Counted from the first letter of the stretch, positions 44,188-58,566 are shown. The stretch is DNA of 64,000 nucleotides from Haemaphysalis longicornis (GCA_013339765.2 CM023449.1:108726417-108790416); one strand, 5' to 3'. Program-made: numbers and translations. Notes: generated by a model not told the origin, from the letters alone.

Positions 44188-45999
44188 TTAAGTGGAAAAC
44201 TTTCCCGTTGGACATGTGGTCATGGTGGTCGTGGTGGTCATGATGTCGTGGTGGTCGTTAATAATTCCGGCTACAGCTTTCCTCGTGGAGAAAGTTATTG
44301 TGGAGTTCGGTGTGTTAATAGCAGCACCATTCGAGTTCAGGAAGGTCATGCAAAGTACTAAATCCCTTGAACAATCGGGAAGTACTACAAAGGTGCCAAA
44401 GCCAAAGGTGCCAAGTACTACAAAGATGAAGATGTCGACCCGTGCAGTGCACCTACAGGAACGTGTAACCGGGTGGCTCCGGCTGTGCGAATTTGTAGTC
44501 CGTACCAAGGAGTTATAAATTTGTTTAGTGAAGTCGCTATAGAGTTGTTTATAAGGGAATCATCTGCACCTGTGTCGGTCAATGCAGTAGTCACACAGTC
44601 GTCGATTTGTCCCAGTGCAGAAAACACGTTGGGTGTTAGCAGGTCTTGCTGTCTCTGGCCGCCTTGTCAACAGTATCCGGTCGTTTACGGCATCGTTGCA
44701 GGATCTCCGAGCGATTTGTCCTCCGCGGCTTTCCGTCCAGGGGTCGCTGACTTCGTTTCCCTGGATTTCAGGACTGCGCGATAATGGGTGCGGTAGTTGA
44801 CCGCGAAGCGAAGACTGAAAGAGTGACGTCGGTTTGGAGCCGCGGAACAAAACATAGGGCGTCGGGGCAGGAACATGTGACGTTCGGCGAGGTATCTCTC
44901 AATATCAGGCGGTCGTTCTCCGTTTCGTGAACACGGCTTATTGGGTGCAAATCGATGCCAAACGGCATGGTGGTGTGGGCAGGCCACCTACCCGCAGTAG
45001 AAGCTGAGCGATGTACGTCAGGGTTACTCCAGAGATCACTCGTCCGGGGGTTTGGCTCCTCTGAGTACGCCATGGCGTTACAAGGGATGAAGTTTACGGT
45101 GGTCGGTTGGGTTTCAACAGCGGCGACAGTTTGTGGAGGACAGTAGCGGGACTGCCGAAGGGCCTCTGTGTACGAAGACTTTTGCAGGTCTGACCGTGCA
45201 CACTCGTCAGCTGGCTCGGGGGGCCGCACAGCCCACTTTGTTTCGTCCCTGATGAGCTCAGCAACAGATACAGTGGGAGGTAGCACCTGACCATGAGCAT
45301 TGCCTGCAGCTCCTCCCGGACAATCCTCCTGACCAGCTCGCAAAGGCCGTCGATGTTGACTTCCAGCGCTGTCAGAACGTTCGTACCAATGATTGCAACT
45401 TCCGGGTTGCTGTACTGCCATGCCCTTTGTACTGCATGCCCTCTCTATTGTGGTGGCGTCTCAAACCAGTCCGCGAACAGTTCACTGAGGACTCCTGATC
45501 AGTCCGGCAAAGATCTCTTTCTTGACGCCGCGCATCAAATACCGTAACTTCTTGACATCGGGCACAGACGGAGGGGTGCGCCCGAATAAGCGGACCATGG
45601 TCTCGACATACTTGCATCGTTCTCATTCGGACGTTGGCTCCTCACCTGCAGCACATTCTCAGCCTTTTCCTTACGATCGACGCTTGCGTATGTACCAGGT
45701 AGCCGCTGGCGAAAATTCTCCCAGGAAGAAATTATAACTTCATGGTTGTCAAACCAGGTGTGCGCGGATTCCTCTACAGCAAAGTACACATTGTGAAGCG
45801 TACGCTGCTCATTCCAACCACTGAAGTTAATGACGAGCTCAAACAGCTCGAGCCAGTTCTCTGCGTCTTCAAAAGCGTTGCCATGAAAGGACGTCGACAC
45901 CCGTGGCTGCTGAGCAGCGTTCCCGACGGGCGTGGAAGTCCCACTCTGAGCGGTGTGCTGTTGTCCCGTCCCGTCATTCTGGGTGTGCGATCTGGCCAT
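44188..45999 (-). pseudogene. Second Ty3/Gypsy-type gag-protease relic
   Basis: From 45999 the minus frame reads a short Gln/Ser-rich leader, then FEDAENWLELFELV, TWFDNHEVIISSWENFRQRL and RVRSQ-like text, the capsid layout of arthropod Gypsy gag (compare WLSLFERVS...WETHETEMTSWEVF at 37.8 kb). A frame change leads into 45421-44768. The protease lies at about 44590-44530: ALTDTGADDSLI, with an ILV.. flap-like DLVLCMTFLNSNGA at about 44340. No LTRs, reverse transcriptase or integrase were found on either side. It is a different lineage from the element at 26-38 kb by sequence. Confidence 0.65.
44215..44262 (+). repeat. (GGTGGTC)-type microsatellite
   Basis: Imperfect ggtggtcgt/ggtggtcat units for about 48 bases, overlapping the decayed protease frame on the opposite strand. 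Confidence 0.7.
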
Positions 46000-48900
46000 G
46001 GTACGTGCTCTACTGGCACACCACGCATGCGACGGGTGGTCCTCTCGTGAATAGGCGTGATCTGGGTGTTCAGAAGCTCACTCGAAGTCCTTGAAAAACC
46101 GGGTATCATCTACACAGTGCTTCCACCACTGTAACACTACACTACATATTTAGCCTTATTGTTTTATAGCATCTTCTTTACATTTATTTTACGTATTTAT
46201 GGCATATTTGTTCACTCTGAAACATTTTCAGGCAACAGAATGACCATAACGGTGCGGTTACGCGCTAGGGGGGGCTGGATATTTCGGATAAGGACGGTTC
46301 GGGTCTCTGCGTGGTAGAAGAAGGTGGTATATTACTCCATCTTTGCAGGGTTACTGGAGTTTGAGGGGAATGACCAATTGAGCAGATCCCATCGCAGAAT
46401 GAAGTCACCTGCGAATGCTGCCGTAGGTATGTTATTAGCTTGGTTACCGTGGTATGAACGTTTGCATTGACTCAAAATAAGTGCGTGCGTGCACGAGTGC
46501 ATCGGTGAAGGCATATGCTTGAGCGTTGGCCAAGTAGAGATCTTGCGACGTTGACAGTATTTATAAGGGAATACCAGAAATGCCTAAATTTGTGCCTTTA
46601 AAATTGCGACCATTAAGCACAGACAGTTCGGAAATAAATCTTGGTGTTTTTGAATATTTTGTGCCTACATCAGAGGTAACACGCTATTCACAGTGGGATT
46701 ACGATACCGCTTGCGCATTGATATTCTGTGCTGCTGAAACTTGTAGAAAGTCTCACCCGCCTACAAAAGAAGAGCGAGGAACATCCCCGAAGGCAAAGCG
46801 CAAAGCTTCTAGTAGCAAGGCAACCTTAACCACTTGTGTTAGTAATCTCTCGTGCCATGTGAGGGTGCATAAATAAAAAAGGATGTGTGTGGCCTTGCGA
46901 AAAAATACAGTTCTATAGAGCTTCATTCAGCTTGCAAAAACGTATCACGTAAAACAGAGTGGAATATGTTTCTCACGGTTCTAAAAGGGCTCTGAATACC
47001 TTTCCCATCTTTTCAACCTAGTGATATCATTCAAACAACTGGAGCGATTGCAGCTGCCGTATGGGCCCTACTGGCATACTCATTTTCTTACAAATTGCAG
47101 ACATCTAAGAAGTCATACTCAAGCATTCTCTGTGATAACAAGAGAGATGATGTGCATTGTAGAACCCTCGATGGCCCAGACGAAACGTGAACTCCAATGT
47201 CTCCTTTGGAAATACCCAATCTGTAACATAACCCTGACGGGCACACGCGGTAATTATTGTAGAATATATCACTAGGTTATTATGTATGAGTACATTTTAT
47301 TGCTACATACAGAGCTCTGGTGCGCACCCACTCTCGTTATGGTGAATTAAATTGCTAGCCTCTCATGTATGAGCACGTTTTCGTTGCGTTATAACTGACA
47401 TAGTAGTTTTGTTTTATTCTTAAGCTTATTTCAGAGTACACGAGAACGCTATATAGGTATTCCTTACTCTGGATACTATTGTTGAACTTTTTATTTCATG
47501 AACAATGGAAGTAAAGTACAAACTAGGCCAGTGGGCCCTTATTAATTCGCAAGTAACGACTTCTGCTTTGAAAGTTCTTTTCCTCACTTGCGATACTAAA
47601 TTGTACACCATTCGGAGACAGGATACGGGCGCAAAAACTGTAGCTTACACTTGCTTATCAGTGTAGTTTCAAGACATTGGTTTGAGGCAGACTTGTAATG
47701 CACCGGAAGCGGGGGCGTAATGTGAGCTTTTAGCAGCAGTTTATACTACACCAAGGTCTTTAGAATAGGACATAATTTTCGCTACTTTTATTTTCGTATG
47801 TGGGGAGAAGCTGGCTTTCGGCGTTTCTTGAAGCGATTCCCCACTCAGATACGACTTAGGCCATTGCCTGAGGCTGTACTTTAACTCCGGATGCAAGTGT
47901 ATTTTTTGGAGTAAAGATAGGAAACTCGAACTACAAATGCCCTGGGGGAATGAGCCGGAACCTCGATCATGGTTGCAAGCTTTTATTCGAGGCTTGACTC
48001 GAAGTAGAACCTAATTGGGGGTCTGCATTTAAGAGGCTCCTAATCACCCCAGAAAAGCTTAAAACTATTACTTGCTTTTGAAAGCCGATGCTCCACTTTG
48101 TCCGCCATTTTTTTAATTACCTGGGCTCTCGGGCGTGAAATCAATGGGATTTAAAATAGAAAAGGAAACAAGTAGAGTAGGAACACTTGTTTTCAGTTTC
48201 GAACTTGCTTCCTTGGTAACTAATAAAGAAGGGAGCTCTCCTTATTGGCTTCCTTGTGTTGGAATTTCCGATCTCGAATGCAGGATAGCGCGACAGTTCA
48301 AGTGGAGATCTCGCGTAACTTAAACACCAAAACACCATGCATGTTTTACAGAGAAAGAGTGTTGTTCAACTCGTTGGGGTGCACACGGACTACGTACAAA
48401 TTGTTACAACAGGTTTTATTTTACATGATTTTTGCTTGGCTAGGCAAAGCACCTAAAGAGGTTTTATATAATTCTCAACGAAATTTCTGTCATGTAGTTC
48501 ATCGATGAGTCTTGCAGCCATAATACTACTAGCGCAATTGTTTGCATACGTGTTTACAATTTTCAAAAACTGCTTCACCTCTAATGAACCTAGATGAACC
48601 CGATCTTGTTCAGGTTTTGTAACTACGCGCACATTTCTTCTGTTTTTCAAACTATCTAGAACTTGCTTCTTTTGATCAAAATCCTAATTTATTGTGTTTT
48701 AATTGTTTATGCAATATTGTTTGCCAATTATTTATCATTCAATATAGCCTGCAAGAAGGAGGCAGCTTTAACCAAATTATTACGTTATAAAACCGTGACA
48801 GCACCACCGCTGCCCTGACTCTGGGCGTTGTGACAAGTGGCATCATCGGGCTTCAAACCACGTCAATGCAGCCTTGAATGTTAGGTCACCTGCTGTCCCG

Positions 48901-50379
48901 CATAAGTAATGATTAAACGCTGCCACATTTCTCACTGCAAGTGCACGCTACTCACAGACGCCCCGCACTCCCAGAAGCTCAACATTCTGACACCCTCGCA
49001 GGGCATTTCTTCAAACGGCGCTACTTCGCGTGGGAAAATCGAATATCCCATTAACTTCTCGTCAGTGTAGGTTATTACCTTTGTGCATTAAAGTCGCGCG
49101 CGAACTGCCCAATTGTGCAGAAGACTATACCGTACGGGCGCCGTCGTTGCTGGCCACACTTGTACGGACACTTATACGCTGACATCAAAGTCTTCCTGCG
49201 GACGTTTTGTGCAACACATGCTGAAAATGGTTGTGATTTTAGCCGAAATTTATCAAATGATATACGTAGGACACAAGATAGGTAAACGAGCATAGTTATG
49301 TGTAATCGGATGATGGCGTCCTTCCATCTACGTAAAAATGCAACACTGCCCTGGTCCCCTAGCACGCAGATGTTTGTTCGCAGCGCTAGGGGGGCTAATG
49401 GGGCAGGGTTTGAATAGCAAAGAGAAGCAAAGCCGAGAAATTTGCTGTGGGAAAACCAGAAACCTTCTGTGCGGGCGGAAGAAAAACGGGATGTTAAGAA
49501 ATAAAGGCACTTAGGGCGAGCCGACTTATGCTATTTACGTCCTGTCCCTTTCTCGTCAGGAGTCCTGTCAACAATAGGTTTTAGTTGTTTTATGGCGTCA
49601 ACTACAGTTGAAAAGTGTCGTGCGATTTTGTACTTTTCTCCCTGCTCTTACAACAGCAGTGAAATGTGAGTTGTAAGAAGAGCAGTTTAGTTCTGGACAG
49701 CTGTGATGAATGGAATATTCTTACTGTCTACAGCAATCATAATGCGGGTAAAAATGCATCAGTCACTTCACTTCTCTGGGCCTGCTTATGGCGATGGTCT
49801 TAAGCATGCCCCTTAAAACTTATCTCATGCTTAACGTGATTGCAGTTACAACAGCGCGATTTTTATGGCAGGCAACTTTAGCCAATTTGTCAGGGTTCAT
49901 TACAGGACAAACTGGGCAAGAATGACTCAACCCAACAAAAAGAGAGAACGAACAGACATAGAGTTGTCTCCCTTGTCTTTTGGTGTTCCACCACTTTTTC
50001 GCTCTTTTTTGTATAAAAACTTACCAACTCGTCCAATCTTTTGTTTTAGAGTGGTTCGAAAGCTCTGGGTATTACTGTCTGGCTTTTAATCACTCTAAAC
50101 TGCTCCTCTGGAACGATTTAACGAATGTGGGCTATAACTGCAAAGTTTTTGAAATCTGCCAATATCATTTCCTGCCTCGGTTTTCGAGCGCCTGCCTGCC
50201 TCTCTTCGCGCGCGGGATCATCACTAATCGTCAAAATTACGACAACCAATCGGCTCTTTCCCGAATATCCGGCTGTGCATCAATATTATTTTTTTAAAGC
50301 AATCTCTGTTTCTAAGCATATATTTGTTTGTAGCTTAGTGCTTGGTACAGACTGCAAAATAATACCTTTATTAATTGAT
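46000..50379. other. No recognisable gene
   Basis: About 4.4 kb of AT-rich sequence. The frames (for example 46580-46876 on +, 98 codons, Lys/Ser-rich C-terminus) show no domain I know. No tandem repeats or element termini were noticed. Confidence 0.45.
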
Positions 50380-50636
50380 TGATTGTAGTGTTTAATGCAC
50401 CGATGCAACACAGGCGATGCGGCACGCCCCAGGCGTGGGCTCCACAATTATTTTGACCACCTGGGGATCTTTAACGTGAGCCGAAATCTCGAACACACGG
50501 GCGTTCTTGCTTTTGGCCTCCATCAGAAAAGCGGCATCCGCGACCGGGAAACGAACCCGCGTCTTCGTGCTCAGCAGCACAACGCCTTAGCCATTGAACC
50601 CCCGCGGCGGATCCAAACGATGCCGCTGTGCACATA
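50380..50636 (-). mobile_element. tRNA-derived SINE with short (CAAT)n tail
   Basis: On the minus strand: caatggctaaggcg (A-box-like), gggttcgtttcccgg (B-box-like), then ctgatggaggccaaaagcaagaac, cgagatttcggctcacgttaaagat and ggtggtcaaaataa, matching the other SINE copies, and ending in caatcaatcaattaat at 50385-50370. Confidence 0.85.
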
Positions 50637-50750
50637 ACCCGCCAAGTCATCAGAGCAAATGTCGTGCCCCCTATCCCTAATCATCAACTACAGCGCAATG
50701 TGGAAAGTAGGTCAGGGACAATTTGGTTCTTTATTTCAATGTTGGATTTT

Positions 50751-51190
50751 AATGTTTAGCATTCTTTGCCGAATACCAGCTTCCCAAGCCAGGTTGGTGT
50801 AACGGCCTGCATTCGCAAAAAATGCATAATTAACAGAAGTAACACAATTAATTGTTTTAACGGCGCAAGCAGATACAAATGGTCGAACATAATCTTGGAA
50901 AAAGATGCAAAATTAAGAAAAGTGCAAAAAATAAAATTTTGACAAAAATTATCTCCCGCAAAAAAAAATTTGAACCTTATACAACTGTTCCAAAAAACGA
51001 AGACTAAACGAGTAAAGCTTGCAAACGAACGTTCCAAATGCGAATAAAAATAGTGGCTATGAGCAAACCGTGTAACGTCCTGCATTTGCACAAAAATTCA
51101 TACGCGCCGCAAGTAACAAATTTAATTGTTATAATAGTGTAAATAGAATTGCTCCAACAGAAGTTTCAAAAACCATAAAACAATAAAAAT
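50751..51190. mobile_element. Second locus of the inverted-end, about 150-bp monomer family
   Basis: The left end aatgtttagcattctttgcc (50751-50770) matches the left end of the 5.06-kb element. Two recognisable monomer starts follow (gtaacggcctgcattcgca near 50798, accgtgtaacgtcctgcatttgca near 51066) with an aatttaattgttataatagtgtaaat block. No right inverted end was found, so this copy is truncated or diverged. The minus frame repeats an MQ(D/A)VTRF-like peptide. Confidence 0.6.
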
Positions 51191-54100
51191 AGAAACAGTT
51201 CAGTTTTCACAAACTGATCACACCAAATCAAAAATATACATTTATATACTTCCTCCATGAACCGAAGTATAAATATAAGAATTTGTGCAGTCTGCACTGG
51301 TGGGCGCAAGACTGAAGAAATAGCGGAGCTTGCGGCCTCACCTAGCTTATTCTTTGTTCGGCTATGTTTATGTGGGGCTATGCTTGGGGACTTGGTCAAG
51401 TTTTCTGTGTGGTATCCTTGTTAGCTCGCCCCAAAATTTTATGAACACTCGGTCATCTAAATATGTACAAGGTATGGTAGCTCATAACTTGGGATCTTCT
51501 GCAACTCGCTGACATTTCGCCCCCGCTTGACCAGCGCGAAATTCGGGATTGGACCCTATTCATCGCATCCGTTCTCGAATATCGGTGCGGCGACCTTCAT
51601 GCCACGGTTCCTATTCTTCGCGAGTGACGCTCTTCAGTCGCCCCATCTCTAACGTCGTCGGACACTCGGCTGTTGCATCTCACATGAATTTCCGACCTTG
51701 CCGCTGAATGTTCTCCGTGACTGGGAGGCCCGGATCGTTTTGTCCAGAGGCTTTCACATCCCTCCAAAAGTGGACCGCGTTAGCACTCAGTAGCACCGGT
51801 GGCCACCGCTGTTGCAAACCCGGTGCTGTAGCGCGAGCTGTTCGCTTGCCACTTCAGGCACAAATGCACGTAAACAGGTGAGAAGAGAACGCCAAAGATC
51901 ATGCCAGGAACTCTCGGCAATGTACATCATGGAGGTCGAGTGGTGCTAGCGCGCGTGATGACGTCATAGATAGGTAAGGCTTGGCTTGGCTCCGGCAAGA
52001 TTTTCAAGCGCCTACGCAGCCGCCTTAAGGTCGTGCCAGGCTTCTAGCACTGGAGAAGTTTTAAATTGGTATTTTTTTGATAACGCCATGGACCAAGCTC
52101 AAGCTTAAAGAGCTCTGCTGTCGAAAAGCGAGCGCATATTTTAAATACGGGCAAAAAAAAGCGTTAACAAACCAACCCTGCGCTACACCTTGGATCTGGG
52201 GGAAAATTGATGATGGGTGATGTAAAGACACCTAATCGCTATAATGTTATACATTTAAATGAACTGCGAAAAAACAAGACAGGTTAAAAATATTACAACC
52301 CAAATTCTCTGAATTTCTGCATATTTATTGCCTTTTTTTACTTTGTTTCTTACTTTTGCTTGGTGGTTACTCTTAAAAGCGAGTGAGAGACTGATAGAGT
52401 GCGTGTGTGAGGGAGGCAGGAAGGGAGGGTAGGAAGGGGGGAGGGCATTCCTTGTCAAACCTGATACATATGTACTGCAACAACCCGAGCTTCATATTCC
52501 GCGTCAAAGAGCTAGCAACAGAAGAAGCGAAAGGAAAAGCACAGTGGTTAACTAGGCGTATACGCCTCGAGCGCTGCCTGTAGGGGCGCCACTGAAATCG
52601 CCCTAGCGGCCCGTTTCGAAAGCAGTCGTGGGAGTTGCCGGCACACTCACCACTGTCGCCGTTGCTTTTGAGGCACGTTCGCGACCGATATTTTCTGTTT
52701 TTATGCGTTGGAAATGCATATTTAGTAGAGCAGTCACTCTGTTAGCAAACGTGGTGCATTTGCGAGAGGGTAAATGCATCTGACTCGATCTTACTGTGGT
52801 ACATTCGGTCCGCATAATCACCAGATGTGTGTCGCAAGCCGCCGTCACGAAACCAGCATACATGCATGGATCTGATCGTAATTCCACTGCCCTGAAATTT
52901 ACTAACAGTAACTCCTTAAGCAGCCTTCGTTCAGATGTTCATTCTAGTGCTATACACTACGATGTAAATCGCTTTCGTGAGCTTCATGGCGCAAGAATAA
53001 AATGTATTCTTGCTCCGTGGTGTGGTTCCATAATCTAGCGGAGCACTCATACCCGACAGCCCGCCAGTTAGACTTCATATCTCGGATATTGATCACTACC
53101 CTGAACAAGCCGATGTGGCATAAATATCACGGACATTCTGCGCAATGAGTGATATTAATAATGCAAAATTACATGCAGGAGTCAGCAAAAGGAATTTACG
53201 GCTGGGTTGTGCGTCTTGTCCGAGTTGAGCTTTCCCAAACAGTCATCGGTTACATATACCTCCGCTTATATCCGTGGCCTTGACTAAACTCTTTTTCGAT
53301 ACCTCATCATATGATAAAGGGAGCCTGCAAAATTTAGCACAAACGTGAAATCAGGGGGCCTTATGAGGTACCACACTCAATCCAACCACACCTTTTATGG
53401 CTTGTGAACTTCCTTACTGTACTTCAAAAAATGTGTCCGCCGAGTGATCCCCTGTTCGTTAAAGTCGAAAAACAAAATAAAGAAGAAATCTCAGCTTGTG
53501 TGTAATTTACTAAAACGGCTTTTCTTTGATTTCGCTCCGCATTTGTACACCATGATAGTTAAGCGCCCCCTTCTCCGCCAACCAGTCTGGGATAACATCG
53601 GTGTATTTGCATCTAGTTGGTCTAGTGAGTTCAACCTTGCGAAGGTCAACCTCTCAACCTTGCAACCTTGCGAACGTCAACCTTGTAAACCTTGCGAACG
53701 GTAAGACGAACGTCTCTAGGATTTGCGTAGTTGCACTGTTCTTTTTTTCATTCTCGCACGAACTATTACGTTGCTTCCGGACTTGGTAAACCATTTATTT
53801 TTCCGTGGTTTTATTAACTTTCCTTGGTCCGTTCTATCAGGCGGGAGTGGCACATATTTAACGACCCATAGACTTGGAATATACTTAGCATGTTCGCATG
53901 GCCTCTATTTCTATAAAAGGCAGAAGTTATTGCCAGGTATATGAGGTAATCACCTCCCCGAATGATATTTTTGGATGATGTATACATTCAAAACAAGGCC
54001 GAATTTGCTTCGCGCTGCAAAACGAGGCGTCCATAAAATCCACTTGCGCCTGAGATATTCGGAGGTGACAGCGGTGACATGCCGCTGCCGTCGCCGATGC

Positions 54101-57059
54101 GAAGCGCGCAGTAGCGCATCCGCGGTTACCTCTTGTTGGAGTTCGAGCACTCTAACAACTATTATCCGGACGCAGCTGTTTTTTAAAATACCCTAAACTT
54201 ATTATTTCCCTACAAACATCACAATAACAAGATACTTAGGGCGCGGAAAGGCAAAAATAGGCGAAAGAGAACCAAAACACTGCATGAGCCACTATCAGCT
54301 ACGCTGCGGACATACCGTAAGCTCCACGGAGGAGCGGTGGCAGGCGGTGAAGCGATCGCGAAGCTCGAGGCTATAGCCTGTTTAGGCACCATGCATGGGG
54401 TAGTGAGTTCGGGGCACCGGGAGGGGCAGGAGAGAAATCAAGAAAGAAATGACAAGGCAGGAAACGAGGCCCGTGTGCGCTCAACCTATTTTCGCACACT
54501 GCAGTTGCTTAGGTGAGCTGGTGTCGCTTGACAAAAAGGAGAAGGGCTTTCTCTTCTTCCTCCACTTAAAGATGTAGTGCGATCTACTGTTTTAGAATGA
54601 CCCATGCGTTGCAATTGCGATCGGCAAGTCGGCTGAGGTTGATGGAAAGCAAAGTTTTCTCCGAATTATGTTCAGAGCAAGGAAGAAAGTTCCTTACCAT
54701 CTCCTCAAGACCACATGAAATACAGGTTCTGGCCATTCAAAGAAGAAGGACAACTTTTCTTGTGAAATCGTTTCCTTCTGGTAAGAAAATCTACTTTTCG
54801 GGAACAAAATGCTGACAGGAATCGAGACTCCCTATAAAGAAAGGACACTTAAGTAGACGTGCCGAGGTTTCCAGTCGAGTATTCGTAAACTTTATTGCAG
54901 TTAATCACTTTAAGGTATAGTTGTGCGAGCGAGAAGCGAAGCGTTCACGTCAGGCCCAAATCTAGGGGGGATATTTGAAGGTGTTCACATCCATCCAGCA
55001 AAATTTTAGTTCCGCTGTTCTGGAAAAGGTAAGGGTCCTCGGCGCTAGAAGAAAAATTACTACAACGAGTTTCTCGCTCATATCAGTTAGTGGTCACGGA
55101 TGTTGAAAAAAATAAAGCTCTGGCTAACAAAGGAATATTGGGAAATCAACTAGGTTTCTTCTAATTCATATTAGCAACAACCGCGGAGGTCGCCCCCACG
55201 TGTAGCTCCACTATTACTTAAGTGAAAAGGACCTGAGATGCGCTCGGCGATAACATCGGCGCTTAGAGAAGAAAAAGTGAAAGGCCGGCCGAGTAGGCTT
55301 AGAGCTGTAGCTAGTATCGGTGTATTTCTGGCATGAGAGAGCTCTTTCCCACACAAAATTAGTCCTATTCTCTTTTATCGTGAATAAACATCCCGCCTTT
55401 GTATTCTTCGCACACGTGGCCGAACCCATGCACGCACATGAATCCCATGACAACAGGTACCCTTGAGGCTTGCCCGACCGGTATAGTTTCGGCGTAAACG
55501 CGACAGCGTTTTCGTCTTCCTCTGCCCTTCCGCCTGTTTCCCCTAACCACTTTTTCCGCAGTGCACCGGGCGTATGTTGTTTTAAAGCTGATAGAACACC
55601 TGCGTCACAGAAAGTGCATTAGCTGTGGCTTAGGACACTGAAAATTTCTGGAGGCTGTCAATTTGAAAATCATTTGCATGAATTTAAAAGGAAGATGGAG
55701 CCGAAAACAAACCTTTCGCGCGGAATGCACCCTGGGGAATAACAACACTATTTATTTAGAAAGTGAGCGCTGTATTGAACCCCAATTTATAGAACGTCGT
55801 TTCATCGAACTGGCTACAGCCATTTGATTGGTAGTGCATTCTCCAGTTGCGACATTTTTTATTCCGTTCAATGCTAAAGGAAGATCGCTTTCCAAACATA
55901 TTCGTGAAGGCGCGAAAGTTACATTTTTATGATAAACCTGGTGCAGGGGAAGATAGAGGTGGGTCGTCGAATTTGGCCCACTATAGCCCTCCGTGATTGT
56001 GTTTTGCCACGTCCCTTCTTTTTTAGTAGTTTCGATTATGCGAAAAGCCGGAGGAAAGTTTAAAGCAGGACGTTTCAATGAGAAAACCTGTTATGACATC
56101 CAATTGTACGACCGTCGCTCAGAGTTTCAACGAACCATCAGTATCTCAGAAAATCCTGCTGCGCCTTGCGTCGTCTCTTTTCACATACAAGGATGATCTC
56201 ATTCTTTGCCGCCCGGCCTTTCTTCTACGACTGGGTTTACAGTACCGAATTTTTTTTGGCTGATCATTTATCAACTTCGGTTCGGCAACAGCGAGGCATG
56301 TCAGGAACTAAAAATCATGGTTGACCAACCTTTAGCCCATCGATTGTGTAAAGCAATCTTTAATCTCGCACGTAGCCTGAAATGATTATCTAATCTCTCC
56401 AAATAATACAGGATTTGGGAGGCTCCGAAAAAGCCGGCGATCGGCGTTCTTCTACAATACATAAACAAACTTCACTATACTCATATGGCAGAGAGCGGTA
56501 TAAATGATTGCATGAGTTGAAATGCACCACGCCAACAAAAGTTAGGTCTCACAAATTGCTTCAGCAAATCGTTTATGCAATCGATAAAATGGAAGCGCGA
56601 TGGATTAGCTTTGATTAAATAGGGTTCAATAAAATGGCTTCAATTGAACTCGGGTTGATAAAACTTGCATTTGCTGTCCCAATGCGCCATTCAAGCCTCC
56701 ATGTCACGTTTTTATATGTATACCTTTCCCCATAGGAATAAAACAATGAAAGGTTGCTTTGACCTTAGGAAGTTGTAGACTACATAAAGCTACTGGGAAA
56801 TATCATTACCAAGGCCGTTGAAGAGAAAGAGCAAGAAGACTTCTCCTTTCCGCGAGCGCATGCTGCTTCTACTTCTTTATAAATGTTCCTTCTTCTATGC
56901 CACCACTGGTCTCGCTCCTCTGAACAAAACCATGCCGCGACCAGGATGGAATCTCCCCTCCCACAAGCAACGCCTGCCTGCAACTTAGCAGCACAGAAGG
57001 CAACGGCGGCGGACAGCGAATAGAACGGGATTGCGTGAGGAGGCCGAAGTGGGCGACGG
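51191..57059. other. No recognisable gene
   Basis: About 5.9 kb with only short frames. Minor features: a purine run near 52400-52445 and the short tandem repeat at 53632-53701. The region 51500-51800 has a GC-rich interval with several interrupted frames that I could not assign. Confidence 0.45.
53632..53701 (+). repeat. Short tandem repeat of caaccttgcgaa(c/g)gt units
   Basis: Units of 10-26 bases built from aacctt, gcgaa and gtcaacct repeat about four times. They translate as NLAKVNL...CERQPCKPCER, but the frame is short and probably not coding. Confidence 0.6.
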
Positions 57060-57815
57060 AGGCGTTGCAACAGCTACCAACTGGGGCTTCATCGTTACCC
57101 GCCTACAAATGAGCAAAAAATGGTAGCGAAGAAAAGGAAGGCGCTTGTCTACCGTATCACGCAGCTTATCAAAGCAGCCGAGCAGCAAATTAATGAAGGT
57201 GCCAGCAGAGAACCGCAATTCGCAACTCAGGCGCAGAATAAAAGAATTCGCGAAAGCCTGAAGAACGCAAAATGAGCAAATCTTGTTTACAATCTATTTG
57301 AGAACTAGCGAGCCTGTACGAATGGATTTGAACAGTAGCGCAAGGCAAGTAGAGTCACTGAGAAGAGAGCAAGAAGCAATAGAGCTAGTAAACAAGCTTT
57401 AAATGATAAAGATTGGCGGAAAAGCTTTAGAGTGGCACCGCTTCTGGGCTCAGTATGAGTCAGAAGTTCATTTAAAACCTCACATGAGAAGGGGGCAAAA
57501 GTTGATTTTTTTTGTTTACCTGTCTCACCGCAAAAGCAGCGGCTGCTATAGAAGGGCTTCAGTACTCCGCAGAGGAAACTTACTATTAAGCGATAAAACT
57601 ACTGGAGAGACATGCTGGATACCACAAACACAAGTACTACACTGGAGACAAAGTTGCAGTAGTCATTTGGAGTCAATGAACCGTAATTGTACTTGGACGA
57701 CGAAAGATCATCTGATAAAAGACACTTGCAAAACAGCCAAGTATCAAGCCGGCCTATCATGGTACTTGCAAAGGACACAATTTTCACGAAGTAGGCAATT
57801 TTGGCGGAACGCAAT
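57060..57815 (+). pseudogene. BEL/Pao gag relic (DUF1759-like)
   Basis: A run of frames begins near 57118 with basic sequence (KKRKALVYRITQLIKAAEQQIN), continues through stops, and reaches GGKALEWHRFWAQYESEVHL (57412-57470), the tryptophan-rich motif that opens the DUF1759 gag region of BEL/Pao retrotransposons (typically W..FW..F...V). Frameshifted remnants of the following IEGLQYSAENY-type helix can be read near 57545-57580. No protease, reverse transcriptase or LTR was recognised. At least five stops or frame changes. Called from remembered family motifs. Confidence 0.6.
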
Positions 57816-58566
57816 TTTCACAATATTCCGATGTGTTTTTCCACCCTATTGTGTTTGAAGCTCTGGGATAGCCGCCTTTGCTTATGGCTCTTTTATTTCT
57901 GGCAACAAGCATGCCCGTATTTGTTTTTCACCGTGTAGCACTATCGGAAACAGGAAGAAATTCCAGTCAACGACAAAACTATTTCCACCTTAGCTAAATT
58001 TCCACACTTCTTCCTCACTGGATTTATTCCTTGAACTTTGTGTACACTGTTGACTCAGTTTGAATGCATATGAAAAAAAGTAGAGCGAATTTTTTAAACA
58101 TTTTGTCCGTATTCTGTAGCCATTTAGGGGTATTGCCGAAGTGGCTCTTGGTGCACAAAGTAGATTCATCTCTGGCATATTAAAAATCATTATTATCTAT
58201 TATAACACAAACGCACGTGGCTGTAGGTGTGAGTGCGCGTCACGAACGGGGTAACAACAATAGCAAATTAAATACCTTAGCCTTCTGGGATGGAGCCCAT
58301 TTTACCTTGAATATATCCGTATCCGTATTCTCAATTCACATGCAATGCGCAACTACCTACATGTCGAAAGGCTTTGAAAGGAGATAAAACGAAAGCCTAC
58401 ACCTACTACCTTTAGAGCAATATCTGTGGACGGAAACTGCATCCTATTGTTTAATATCGAGCAGTAAGAAGATTTGTATTCTTTGTTTTAGTGCTGTTGA
58501 TAAATGTAGCATATGCCTACCTAAGTGTTTAATACATGGAATTCCTTCCCGTGTACCCCTACTGCT
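57816..58566. other. No recognisable gene
   Basis: AT-rich, short frames only. Confidence 0.45.

Noticed and set aside
51500..51830. GC-rich interval with readable peptide stretches
   Set aside because: Possible decayed integrase or host exon, but many stops and no motif I can name.
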